From IMG/VR virus record IMGVR_UViG_3300049856_000077, positions 1 through 45,229 of that record: DNA of 45,229 nucleotides, one strand, 5' to 3'. The notes beneath the pieces are model-generated. The model was not told where the DNA came from. It did not search any database and saw only the letters and a list, made by a program, of their open reading frames with translations. Source of the DNA: a virus. How positions within the stretch are numbered: position 1 is the stretch's first letter; each line of letters starts with the position of its first letter. Both the position numbers and the translations under genes were made by a program. This document shows positions 8,284 to 15,514 of the stretch, piece by piece.

Positions 8284-8329
8284 ATTGTGACAGACCACCG
8301 CTAGTAGTCTCCGATTAGCGTGTCACAAT
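8284..8329 (+). other. Nested stem-loop after gene 7810
   Basis: Outer arms ATTGTGACA (8284-8292) and TGTCACAAT (8321-8329) are perfectly complementary. An inner stem CGCTA (8299-8303) with TAGCG (8316-8320) stacks directly on the 3' arm, leaving a 6-base bulge on the 5' side and a 12-base loop. It begins 10 bases after the stop codon, as does the element after gene 3690. It could be an RNA stability element or a protein-binding site. Confidence 0.6.
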
Positions 8330-8332
8330 GTT

Positions 8333-8389
8333 CTCCCTCTACTGTAAATAGTTTGCAAAATAGCTTGAAGGTAGAGGGAGTTTTTTATT
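8333..8389 (+). terminator. Intrinsic terminator inside the early operon
   Basis: A perfect 10-bp stem, CTCCCTCTAC (8333-8342) with GTAGAGGGAG (8371-8380), is followed by TTTTTTATT. The loop is long (28 bases). DNA polymerase and other replication genes lie downstream on the same strand with no obvious new promoter, so it probably acts as an attenuator or needs antitermination to pass. Confidence 0.85.
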
Positions 8390-8399
8390 GGTACCAGAA

Positions 8400-8819
8400 A
8401 TGACAACTAAACCCATTCATTCAGCTGGACAAATAGCGTGGTGTAATCTCAAACAGAAAGCTAAGAATGAGCCTGTGTTTGCATCAATGATAGCACAAAT
8501 AAAAACACATCCATCATTTGATGCACTCAATGTAGGCTACTTGCTTGTTACTTTCTACAAACCACACAATGGATTCAACGCTACGAAACAAGTAGGTAAG
8601 ATGAAAGCGTTGAAAGAAATACTTGAGCTCCTTGATCTAATAGAATTCAAAAGGATACATTATGCCAGACTTCAACAAACTCTCAGAGCAGAAGAAAACA
8701 GAGAAGAGCGGAAATACAGAGAAACCAGAGAGCGCATCAATGCTCGACGAGCTAGATCACAAGCCAATAGGATTCGGAATGTACAAAGTGTACACACCGG
8801 ATCAGATCAGCGAGTTTGA
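8400..8819 (+). CDS. Hypothetical protein with basic C-terminus, 139 aa
   Basis: ATG 8400 is preferred to TTG 8388 because the latter lies in the terminator U-tract; there is no clear ribosome-binding site. The first 85 residues look like a compact domain (AGQIAWCNLKQKAKNEP, GYLLVTFYKPHNGF). The last 60 are a highly charged Arg/Glu/Ala/Gln helix. The final 158 bases overlap the next gene in another frame, so the charged tail may be a by-product of dual coding. Function unknown. Confidence 0.6.
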   Translation: MTTKPIHSAGQIAWCNLKQKAKNEPVFASMIAQIKTHPSFDALNVGYLLVTFYKPHNGFNATKQVGKMKALKEILELLDLIEFKRIHYARLQQTLRAEENREERKYRETRERINARRARSQANRIRNVQSVHTGSDQRV

Positions 8820-9057
8820 CCCTGGCTACATTTGTTGGGCAGTTGAAACAGTTACAAACAGAGGGAAATTAGTGAGTGATGTATTGTATCGTGCGTGTTT
8901 GCCTGAGAGAGATAAGAAAAGGAGACTTCCCCCGAAACTTGATAGTTTCCGAGAAATCAAACAAGGTCAGAGAGTGCAGAAGATTCTTGCACCTGGCTCA
9001 CTTGCAGAATCTCGTAGTCATTTCGATGACCCAGATGAAGATGACATTCCTTTCTAG
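8662..9057 (+). CDS. ExoX-C-like small domain protein with SSB-type DDIPF tail
   Basis: ATG 8662 has AAAGGA upstream. The core PIGFGMYKVYTPDQI...DPGYICWAVE resembles the small FGKYKG...YLxW module at the C-terminus of exodeoxyribonuclease X and related proteins, here without a nuclease domain. The protein ends DDPDEDDIPF. DDIPF is the tip by which bacterial SSB recruits partner enzymes. It lies immediately before the DNA polymerase gene. I infer an adaptor that binds host or phage SSB partners at the fork. The family match is moderate; the tail is directly visible. Confidence 0.75.
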   Translation: MPDFNKLSEQKKTEKSGNTEKPESASMLDELDHKPIGFGMYKVYTPDQISEFDPGYICWAVETVTNRGKLVSDVLYRACLPERDKKRRLPPKLDSFREIKQGQRVQKILAPGSLAESRSHFDDPDEDDIPF

Positions 9058-9062
9058 GACAC

Positions 9063-11300
9063 ATGGCTGATAATATTCTCTTCCTCGGCACTTACGCAGA
9101 TAAACCATATCTTCCCTATCTCAAGGGATGTGTTGGTTCTGCGAAGTGCTTTGTCATTACTGAACAAATATCCACTCTTTACGAGATAGGTACATATTGT
9201 AAACAAAGGGGAATCACAGGTGTCATTACTACATCAGCATACACGTTACAGAAGTTACTGCCTTCTAATACATCAACAAAACTGCCCTCAATTGATGACT
9301 ATGCAGGTAGCTTATTCAAGAATGCCGGACTTGAATACGTTATACTTGATCCCCTTGCACAACTTCTATCGGTACCTTATGGCCAGTTCATGGCCAAGAG
9401 ATACATTTCTAAACTTACTGCAAAAGCAGGATGGTTCCCACAATCTCCCCAGTTCAATTGGTGCATTCTAACTGCATCTAACATCGAGGCAGAATATGAT
9501 CGAGTATCTTCCTGGGAACTCTGTGCTTTCGACATTGAGACGTTCCAAAAGAATCTGGCAATTCGTTGCATCGGTTTTACTTTTGCTACTCTTTCTAACG
9601 GTTATTACATCACACGATCTCTTGTCCTTCCTATGGATTCTGAGTTCGCCTGTGTGTGGGCAGGAAAGTTTCTCTCTACACGATCAGCTAAGATTGCTCA
9701 GAATGGTAAGTATGATATTAACTATCTGCTTCGTTATGGCATTGTTCCAAACAATTATGTATGGGATACAGCTGCGCTCATGCATTGCTGGTATTCTGAA
9801 CTCCCGAAAGACTTGGCGTCACTCTCCGCGTTCTTTGTAAGAGAGGCAATGTACTGGAAAGATCTCGCAGAATCATCTGATCTAGAAACATATTACTTAT
9901 ACAATGCAAAAGACACACATCAGACATTGCTTGCATTTCTCGGATGGATACGAGAAGCGCCATCCTGGGCCAGAACTAATTACATTGCAGAATTCCCTCT
10001 CCAGTTCCCATGCATCATGGCAGAAATGCGTGGATTCAAGCGAGATACAGAAAGATTGGAGTTTGCCCGAAATGAAATCAGGCCTAAGATTGCCAATAAG
10101 TTATTGCTTCTCCAGCAGTCACTGGGCAAGCCAAATTTCAACCCTAATTCTCCAAAGCAAGTTGCACAGTTACTCACTGTACTTGGCTGCAAGGACATAC
10201 CTTCGACAGAAGAATCTGATCTGCAGAAAGCTGCTCTCAGGCATCCTCTAAACTCCTTTTTCATAAATCTGATTCTAGACATACGTGGTGATCGGAAATT
10301 GATTAGCACATATTTGCGGACTGATGAAGATATCACACCTAAGAAACCAAAAGGAAAGAAGGAATTAAATGGTAGAATCCTTTTCGCTCTTAATCCACAT
10401 GGCACCGACACATCAAGGTTGGCAAGTAGAGAGCATCATTTTTGGTGCGGACTGCAAATCCAAAACATTCCCAGGGGGAAAACAGTTAAGCAAACATTCG
10501 TGGCTGATGACGGATTTCTTTGGGGAGAATCTGATCTCGAACAAGCCGAGTCTAGAGACACCGCTTATATTACCGGAGACCCTGCTCTCATCAGTGCAGT
10601 ATCCAGCGGAAGAGACTTTCACTCAGTTAATGCTTCTAGCTTCTTTGGAGTGCCTTACGAAAAGATTTACTCTGACCTCACTAAGAAAACTCTCGATACG
10701 CCACTACGAGATTTGGCAAAACGCGTCAATCATGGAGCTAACTATAACATGGGATGGTTCGTCCTCATTAACACAATGGGCGAAGATAAGATTAGGCAAG
10801 CTCAGAAGTTACTTGGCCTCCCTAGTAAATGGACACTACGAGAAATTGCTGAGCACTTGCTTGCTGTGTTTACTCGTACTTATCCTGTGGTCAGAGTGGA
10901 CTATCAAAACTGGATTAAACTTGTGGTTCCCCGTGACCGGATGCTTACTGGCGCTACTGGTTGGACTCGATATTGTTTTGGCGAACCAGGAAAAAGTAAG
11001 CAAGCATTGAATGCATATGTCGCACACTGCCCACAATCTCTCAACGCACAGGTGCTTAATAAAGCTTGGATGGCTGTGTTCTATGAAGTAGCTCTCCCGA
11101 ATCAGAAAGATTTCAAACTCATTGCACAGATTCATGACTCAATTCTATTCCAGTATAGAGTAGGACGTGAGGATCTGGCACAGAAAGTTAAGCAATTGAT
11201 GGAAATCCCTGTAACTATAAAGGATATTAAAGGAGTGCAAAGGACATTCACTGTACCCGCCGCATTGAAATTTGGTAAAAAATATTGGAGTGAACTATGA
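9063..11300 (+). CDS. DNA polymerase, A family, with 3'-5' exonuclease
   Basis: Replicative polymerase of 745 aa. Exonuclease motifs: FDIET (Asp157, Glu159), NGKYD (Asp218) and YNAKD (Asp284). Polymerase motif A is SDLEQAESR (Asp491, Glu496). Motif B is RDLAKRVNHGANYNMG (Arg549, Lys553, Tyr561). Motif C is QIHDSILF (His691, Asp692). There is no 5'-3' exonuclease domain. Two residues are unusual: His557 falls where E. coli Pol I has Phe762, and motif C reads HDS instead of the common HDE. The order of domains and the length resemble T7-like and other phage PolA enzymes. The next gene starts in its stop codon. Confidence 0.96.
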   Translation: MADNILFLGTYADKPYLPYLKGCVGSAKCFVITEQISTLYEIGTYCKQRGITGVITTSAYTLQKLLPSNTSTKLPSIDDYAGSLFKNAGLEYVILDPLAQLLSVPYGQFMAKRYISKLTAKAGWFPQSPQFNWCILTASNIEAEYDRVSSWELCAFDIETFQKNLAIRCIGFTFATLSNGYYITRSLVLPMDSEFACVWAGKFLSTRSAKIAQNGKYDINYLLRYGIVPNNYVWDTAALMHCWYSELPKDLASLSAFFVREAMYWKDLAESSDLETYYLYNAKDTHQTLLAFLGWIREAPSWARTNYIAEFPLQFPCIMAEMRGFKRDTERLEFARNEIRPKIANKLLLLQQSLGKPNFNPNSPKQVAQLLTVLGCKDIPSTEESDLQKAALRHPLNSFFINLILDIRGDRKLISTYLRTDEDITPKKPKGKKELNGRILFALNPHGTDTSRLASREHHFWCGLQIQNIPRGKTVKQTFVADDGFLWGESDLEQAESRDTAYITGDPALISAVSSGRDFHSVNASSFFGVPYEKIYSDLTKKTLDTPLRDLAKRVNHGANYNMGWFVLINTMGEDKIRQAQKLLGLPSKWTLREIAEHLLAVFTRTYPVVRVDYQNWIKLVVPRDRMLTGATGWTRYCFGEPGKSKQALNAYVAHCPQSLNAQVLNKAWMAVFYEVALPNQKDFKLIAQIHDSILFQYRVGREDLAQKVKQLMEIPVTIKDIKGVQRTFTVPAALKFGKKYWSEL

Positions 11301-11554
11301 ACATAGAATTGATGGATCAGATTTACGAATTCGAATTTCAGCTTACAGACACTCAAGGTCTGTGGCTTAAGACAGATGCGTCTGTATATACTGCATTAGA
11401 GGTTATTAAAACGGGCCTGATTTGTGGGAAACAAGTTTCTCGTATCAAACTCTTTGCAATCAATGGAGAAGAAGGTAGTGCTTGTTTCATCTACGATGTT
11501 GCAGCAGCTAAGTCTGGCAATCAGCCGTGGAGTGTAGAATGTCAAGCAGGCTGA
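11297..11554 (+). CDS. Hypothetical protein, 85 aa
   Basis: Starts in an ATGA overlap with the polymerase stop, so it is very probably coupled to it. Mixed alpha/beta composition with a central VYTALEVIKTG helix and a beta C-terminal half. Coupling to the polymerase hints at a replication accessory role, but no family is recognised. Confidence 0.7.
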   Translation: MNIELMDQIYEFEFQLTDTQGLWLKTDASVYTALEVIKTGLICGKQVSRIKLFAINGEEGSACFIYDVAAAKSGNQPWSVECQAG

Positions 11555-11763
11555 CAGCAGAAGCAGATGCAGGAGATGTAATCCTAGTAATCATTCCTTC
11601 TCCCCAAATCTCTAATGCACTCATAGGTGCAATGTCTCTCTCAGAATTGCAGAGAATATTTCGGCGTGCTCTCAACACCTGGGAGATGCCTCCACCTAAT
11701 TTGATGCAACTCTGTGACAACATTGATGCACTTATAGCTAAACAAACAACAGGACTCAACTAA
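11539..11763 (+). CDS. Hypothetical protein, 74 aa
   Basis: ATG 11539 is chosen, with GGAG upstream; GTG 11527 is an alternative that adds four residues. It overlaps the preceding gene by 16 bases. The protein has a hydrophobic strand (VILVIIP), then two helices. Function unknown. Confidence 0.6.
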   Translation: MSSRLTAEADAGDVILVIIPSPQISNALIGAMSLSELQRIFRRALNTWEMPPPNLMQLCDNIDALIAKQTTGLN

Positions 11764-11785
11764 CGCATCAACAGAGCACAGTGCT

Positions 11786-13033
11786 GTGAAAGACTCATTC
11801 ATCAGGAGCTACTTAGAGTATCGCTCAGGAACAGAAGTACCTGTTTGTTTCTCTAGATGGGCAGCAATTGCAGCGATAGCAACAATACTATCTCGCAATA
11901 CTTGGATACAATTTGGGGATAAGGAAATATATGCAAATCAATATATCATGCTCATTGGATCAGCAGGAACTAGAAAGTCTACAGCGATTGATGGAGCATC
12001 AGACATTCTCCATTCAGCAGGGGTATCTAATTTCTCTGCTGAGAGAACATCGAAAGAGAAATTCCTCCTCGATCTTGCTGGAGAGTCAGACACTGGAGCG
12101 GGAGTTGACAATATACTGGAGAGAAATCTTGGATTTGATCAAGACGATGCCAGTGTCCACCCCCTCAATATTTATGTTGGGGAAGCTAATGACTTTTTCG
12201 GTGTTGGAAACATAGAGTTTCTTTCTATGCTAGGGAATCTCTGGGATTGGACAAAGAAGAAGCCATATGAGAACCGAATTAAAACAGGAAAGAGTGTTGC
12301 AATTACGAATCCGATATTGAATATCTTCGCAGGTAATACTCCTGCTATGTTTGCTCATTCTTTCCCTCCAGAAATAATAGGACAGGGATTCTTTAGTCGT
12401 CTACTTCTAGTATATGGAGAACCAAATGGTAAAAAGATTTCCGACCCGCAACCTTCTGATCCGGACCACACTGCCACAATACTTACAAAACTCAGAACCT
12501 GTAGCCAATTCAATCCAGGTACATTGGAGCGAAGTGATTCCGCAAAACAGTTATTGTCTCATATCTATGAAACCACCAAAGGATCTGGCGATTCAAGATT
12601 TGATTCATACTATAATCGAAGATTCACACATCTTCTTAAACTCTGCATTGTCATCGCCGCATCTAACAGATGCAGAGTTGTGGAGAAAGATACAGTTATC
12701 GAAGCCAATACCTATCTTTCCTACATTGAAAGCCTTATGCCAAAAGCCCTTGGAGAATTTGGGAAAGCTAGAAACTCTGACATATCTCACAAAGTCCTCG
12801 GCTTTATTGAGTCACGTGATGGATGCTCTATCAAAGAGATACTGAAATTTGTTGGTACTGATTTAGAGAAACCATCAGATATAGGAGACATATTAAAGAA
12901 ATTACAGATGAGTGAAAAGATTCAGAGTTCGAATGGTATCTTCCTCCCCATTCGCCAGTTAGGTCTATCAGATAAGAGTGATGTAATAGACCTGAGTTAT
13001 CTAAGTGAGGAAGAGTTAGCAGTGAAAGGATGA
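11786..13033 (+). CDS. DUF3987-like replication ATPase, 415 aa
   Basis: Starts at GTG 11786 with no strong ribosome-binding site. The N-terminal segment SRWAAIAAIATILSRNTWI and Walker A GSAGTRKST (residues about 58-66) fit the DUF3987 family of phage and plasmid replication proteins, relatives of primase-helicase C-terminal domains. EANDFF and LNIFAGNTPAMF...GFFSRLLLVY are the conserved middle motifs. The C-terminal 80 residues look like a winged-helix domain. It may act as helicase or initiator with the polymerase upstream. No separate primase is seen, so host DnaG is a likely partner. Confidence 0.82.
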   Translation: MKDSFIRSYLEYRSGTEVPVCFSRWAAIAAIATILSRNTWIQFGDKEIYANQYIMLIGSAGTRKSTAIDGASDILHSAGVSNFSAERTSKEKFLLDLAGESDTGAGVDNILERNLGFDQDDASVHPLNIYVGEANDFFGVGNIEFLSMLGNLWDWTKKKPYENRIKTGKSVAITNPILNIFAGNTPAMFAHSFPPEIIGQGFFSRLLLVYGEPNGKKISDPQPSDPDHTATILTKLRTCSQFNPGTLERSDSAKQLLSHIYETTKGSGDSRFDSYYNRRFTHLLKLCIVIAASNRCRVVEKDTVIEANTYLSYIESLMPKALGEFGKARNSDISHKVLGFIESRDGCSIKEILKFVGTDLEKPSDIGDILKKLQMSEKIQSSNGIFLPIRQLGLSDKSDVIDLSYLSEEELAVKG

Positions 13034-13043
13034 GGGTACCCAT

Positions 13044-13392
13044 ATGAACAAAGAGAAAATTGCACAGGTGTGTCATGAAGTTAATCGTGCTTATTGTGAA
13101 GCATTAGGAGATCATAGCCAAGTAGCTTGGAATGATGCTCCTGAATGGCAACGTAGTTCTGCACGAATGGGAGTTGATTTACATTTCATGGGTGATTTTG
13201 GTCCAGAAGCAAGTCATATTAGTTGGGCCAAACAAAAGTTGGAGGAAGGATGGAAATGGGGACCAGAGAAAAATATTGAATTGAAAGAGCACCATTGTCT
13301 TGTCCCATTCTCTGAACTTCCAGTTGCACAACAAGCTAAAGATTTTTATCTTTCGTGCAGTTGTTCATGCATTGAGAGGAGAAGTGAAATGA
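13044..13392 (+). CDS. RyR-domain protein, interrupted by a frameshift at a T5 run
   Basis: The first 101 residues contain a ryanodine-receptor repeat domain, with motifs such as NRAYCEALGD, WQRSSARMGVD and LEEGWKWGPEKN. As written, the frame runs on through CSCSC into the next gene. If one T of the run 13343-13347 is removed, the reading becomes DFIFRAVVHALRGEVK and stops at TGA 13390-13392, the usual RyR ending. That stop overlaps the ATG of the next gene. An indel, in the phage or in the assembly, is the simplest cause. RyR proteins are common in phages; their role is not settled. Confidence 0.82.
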
Positions 13393-13661
13393 ACACAGGG
13401 CAACACAGAATAGTTGCAGGAACTAAAGCAGCACGCCAAATTGAGTCACAAGCATCCACAATTGCACAATTAAAGAGGCAAGCTGATGGCTCACTTGCAA
13501 TAGTAAGGGGGGAAACCGCAATAGAAAGGAAGATACGAGAAGATAGAGAAAGATGGAATGCAGTCATTGCAGATAGGAAACTTCTGAAAGCTGCACAGAA
13601 AAGAGCACAGAGGGAACGATTCCTCAATCCAGTTTTTCATTCAACAACCACGCCAGAATAG
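13389..13661 (+). CDS. Hypothetical basic helical protein, 90 aa
   Basis: ATG 13389 has a strong ribosome-binding site (AGGAGA) and overlaps the restored RyR stop in an ATGA. In the sequence as given it is fused in frame to the RyR gene, which I think is due to the upstream indel. The product is Arg/Lys/Ala/Gln-rich and mostly helical, possibly a coiled coil with nucleic-acid-binding charge. Function unknown. Confidence 0.7.
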   Translation: MNTGQHRIVAGTKAARQIESQASTIAQLKRQADGSLAIVRGETAIERKIREDRERWNAVIADRKLLKAAQKRAQRERFLNPVFHSTTTPE

Positions 13662-13671
13662 GAATTACATC

Positions 13672-14187
13672 ATGAGCCAGATACTACCGACAATTGAAGA
13701 GCAACACATCCAACTTGTTTCCACCTCTTTCAAACACATTGATGGACGTGGTGGAAACATGGAACTACTCCATGCAATTCTTGGTCTTGCAGGAGAAGTC
13801 GGAGAACTTGTGGATGCAGTTAAGAAGCACGTGTTCTATGGGAAGCCACTCGATATATATAATGTAGTGGAAGAGATGGGAGATATTAAGTACTACTTCG
13901 AAGCTTTGCGGCAAAACATAGCTGCCAGAAACATGCCAAAAATAAATCTCACAGAACGAGATATTCTCTCTTTGAATCTGAAGAAACTTCGTAAAAGGTA
14001 TACAGGAGAGAAGTTCTCTGAAGTCGCTGCAATTGCACGGGCAGATAAGGTCCCAGTCATTGCAGAAACAAATGTGCAGATGGCGAATAAGTATTTCGCA
14101 GAGAGCTCTCATGTTCCAGGTTCTCCTGAATGGCATGAGTTCAATGAAGCTACTGCCCGAGATTTTGATAAGAAAAGGAATCTGTGA
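13672..14187 (+). CDS. MazG-like nucleotide pyrophosphohydrolase
   Basis: All-helical NTP pyrophosphohydrolase. The metal site EVGE (Glu42, Glu45) and EEMGD (Glu68, Asp71) is intact within GLAGEVGELVDAVKKH and VVEEMGDIKYYF. Length (171 aa) is that of a single MazG domain plus a helical C-terminal extension. Phage MazG proteins hydrolyse dNTPs or, as has been proposed, lower ppGpp. AGGA lies before the ATG, and the next gene overlaps its stop. It works in nucleotide-pool control beside the replication genes. Confidence 0.88.
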   Translation: MSQILPTIEEQHIQLVSTSFKHIDGRGGNMELLHAILGLAGEVGELVDAVKKHVFYGKPLDIYNVVEEMGDIKYYFEALRQNIAARNMPKINLTERDILSLNLKKLRKRYTGEKFSEVAAIARADKVPVIAETNVQMANKYFAESSHVPGSPEWHEFNEATARDFDKKRNL

Positions 14188-14783
14188 TGAGCCACGCAGT
14201 AATTAATGTCGTACTCGATCTGGAAACTCTTGCACTCTCAGAAGATTCAGCAGTAATTCAGATAGGTGCAGCAATTCCACAATTCGATTGGCAACACATC
14301 CCTCGTCCTTGTGCTACACAATTCACTGCTACTATAAGATACGAAGAAGTTCTGGGTCATGTTGCACTTAAGTTCTTCCAGATGGATGACCAGACAATGA
14401 GTTGGTGGGAGAAACAACATTCTCGTATTCATGTATTCTCTGGCCAGGATTCTTATGAAGATGCATTGTTCTCTTTTGGAAACTGGCTGACAGAACTTCG
14501 AGCAGGATTGAAAGAGAGGAAGTTAGCAGTGTGGGGAAATGGAGTTGATTTCGATAATAAAATTCTAGCTCACACCTACAGAGCACTCAATCTAGAATGT
14601 CCCTGGAACTTCCGGGAGAACATGGATTTCAGGACATTGAAGAAATTGTTTCCTACTACAATAGATCAAGTTCGTGATCCACTTCTAGATATGGAACATA
14701 CAGCTTTAGGTGATGCAAGATTCGAAGCTCGGCATCTAAATCAGATGTGGTTGGAACATAGAAGTTTGCAAGGAGTACTGTGA
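14187..14783 (+). CDS. DexA/Rv2179c-like 3'-5' exonuclease
   Basis: DEDD-fold exonuclease of the family that includes T4 DexA. Motifs: VVLDLETLA (Asp11, Glu13), WGNGVDFDNKIL (second Asp) and HTALGDARFEARHL (His...Asp). Length (198 aa) fits. ATG 14187 has AAGGAA upstream; GTG 14184 would add one residue and overlap the MazG stop. The substrate, DNA or RNA ends, cannot be told from sequence. Likely role is nucleic-acid turnover during infection. Confidence 0.88.
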   Translation: MSHAVINVVLDLETLALSEDSAVIQIGAAIPQFDWQHIPRPCATQFTATIRYEEVLGHVALKFFQMDDQTMSWWEKQHSRIHVFSGQDSYEDALFSFGNWLTELRAGLKERKLAVWGNGVDFDNKILAHTYRALNLECPWNFRENMDFRTLKKLFPTTIDQVRDPLLDMEHTALGDARFEARHLNQMWLEHRSLQGVL

Positions 14784-15077
14784 GTGGCATACCATGAATA
14801 TTTCCCAGAAGCCTTTATACAGCTTCAACTCGAAATGGATCACCATCCGCTCCTGATACAGAGAATCCAGAAACATGCAGGATTGGGTATCGAAGTTATC
14901 TTCGCAGAAACTGCACACTACTGTGGGTATGCAATTGATGCAGAATTAGATGGTGAACAACTAGAAGCACTGGCTGATCTGTTGAACCAGAAACTCAAAC
15001 AGATGGCAGTGCGAGATGCAATCAAAGGTCTATCACACGATTGGAGCGCAGAAGCATGGAAATTCGGAATACACTAG
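14784..15077 (+). CDS. Hypothetical acidic protein, 97 aa
   Basis: Begins with GTG 14784 directly after the exonuclease stop. Helical and acidic, with paired motifs FIQLQLEMDHHPLLIQ and LDGEQLEALADLLNQKLKQ. Overlaps the start of the next gene by 22 bases. I recognise no family. Confidence 0.65.
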   Translation: MAYHEYFPEAFIQLQLEMDHHPLLIQRIQKHAGLGIEVIFAETAHYCGYAIDAELDGEQLEALADLLNQKLKQMAVRDAIKGLSHDWSAEAWKFGIH

Positions 15078-15364
15078 TTGCATTAACAGTTGCACTATCT
15101 TGTTGCAACGCAATTGCAGAACCCTGGACTGGACCAGACAAGACTAAACATCTTGCAGTAGGACTTGTTATCGGTGCAGCTACTGATTACAAGGTGGGTT
15201 GTGCTGTGGGTGCAGCTAAAGAAGTGTGGGACTCGCAACACAAGAATCACACAGCTTCTTTCAAAGATTTTGCAGTCACTTGTCTAGGTGCTGCAATTGG
15301 TTCTCCGCTCTCTGTCAGAAAAGAAAGCGGTGTATGGTCAGTAACTTACGAATGGAGGTGGTAA
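15056..15364 (+). CDS. YfiM/DUF2279-like exported protein, 102 aa
   Basis: ATG 15056 gives a signal peptide (residues 1-21, a hydrophobic stretch ending AIA before Glu). TTG 15041 would add a charged leader and is less likely. The mature part has DKTKHLAVGLVIGAA, AVGAAKEVWD and SFKDFAVTCLGAAIG, the pattern of DUF2279/YfiM, a small periplasmic or outer-membrane-associated family often found in phages. It is followed one base later by a lipoprotein gene. The pair ends the early arm. An envelope role is likely; its exact action is unknown. Confidence 0.78.
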   Translation: MEIRNTLVALTVALSCCNAIAEPWTGPDKTKHLAVGLVIGAATDYKVGCAVGAAKEVWDSQHKNHTASFKDFAVTCLGAAIGSPLSVRKESGVWSVTYEWRW

Positions 15365-15365
15365 T

Positions 15366-15503
15366 ATGATACGCTTTTTTATTGTTCTTGTTCTCTGCGT
15401 ATTCGCAGTTGGTTGTGCATCTGTACCAAGGACTGCACAAGAGAGGGAAGAGTTGAGAGAGCTTCTCCAGACACTCAATGCATTTCAAGTGCTGAAGAAG
15501 TAA
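15366..15503 (+). CDS. Small lipoprotein, o-spanin-like, 45 aa
   Basis: ATG 15366 follows GGAGG. The product begins MIRFFIVLVLCVFAVGCAS: a short basic start, a hydrophobic core and a lipobox-like AVGC (Cys17). The mature part of about 29 residues is polar and helical. Size and form resemble outer-membrane lipoproteins of two-component spanins, but no i-spanin lies beside it and the endolysin is on the other strand. It could alternatively be a superinfection-exclusion lipoprotein. Stop codons of the two arms are separated by one base here. Confidence 0.75.
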   Translation: MIRFFIVLVLCVFAVGCASVPRTAQEREELRELLQTLNAFQVLKK

Positions 15504-15514
15504 TTCATTGAGTG
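15472..15514. terminator. Convergent-operon stem-loop
   Basis: CACTCAATG (15472-15480) and CATTGAGTG (15506-15514) form a perfect 9-bp inverted repeat around 25 bases. It covers the last codons of the lipoprotein gene and of the leftward giant gene, exactly where the two operons meet. There is no U-tract on either strand, so factor-dependent termination or RNA end protection is more likely than intrinsic termination. Confidence 0.45.
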
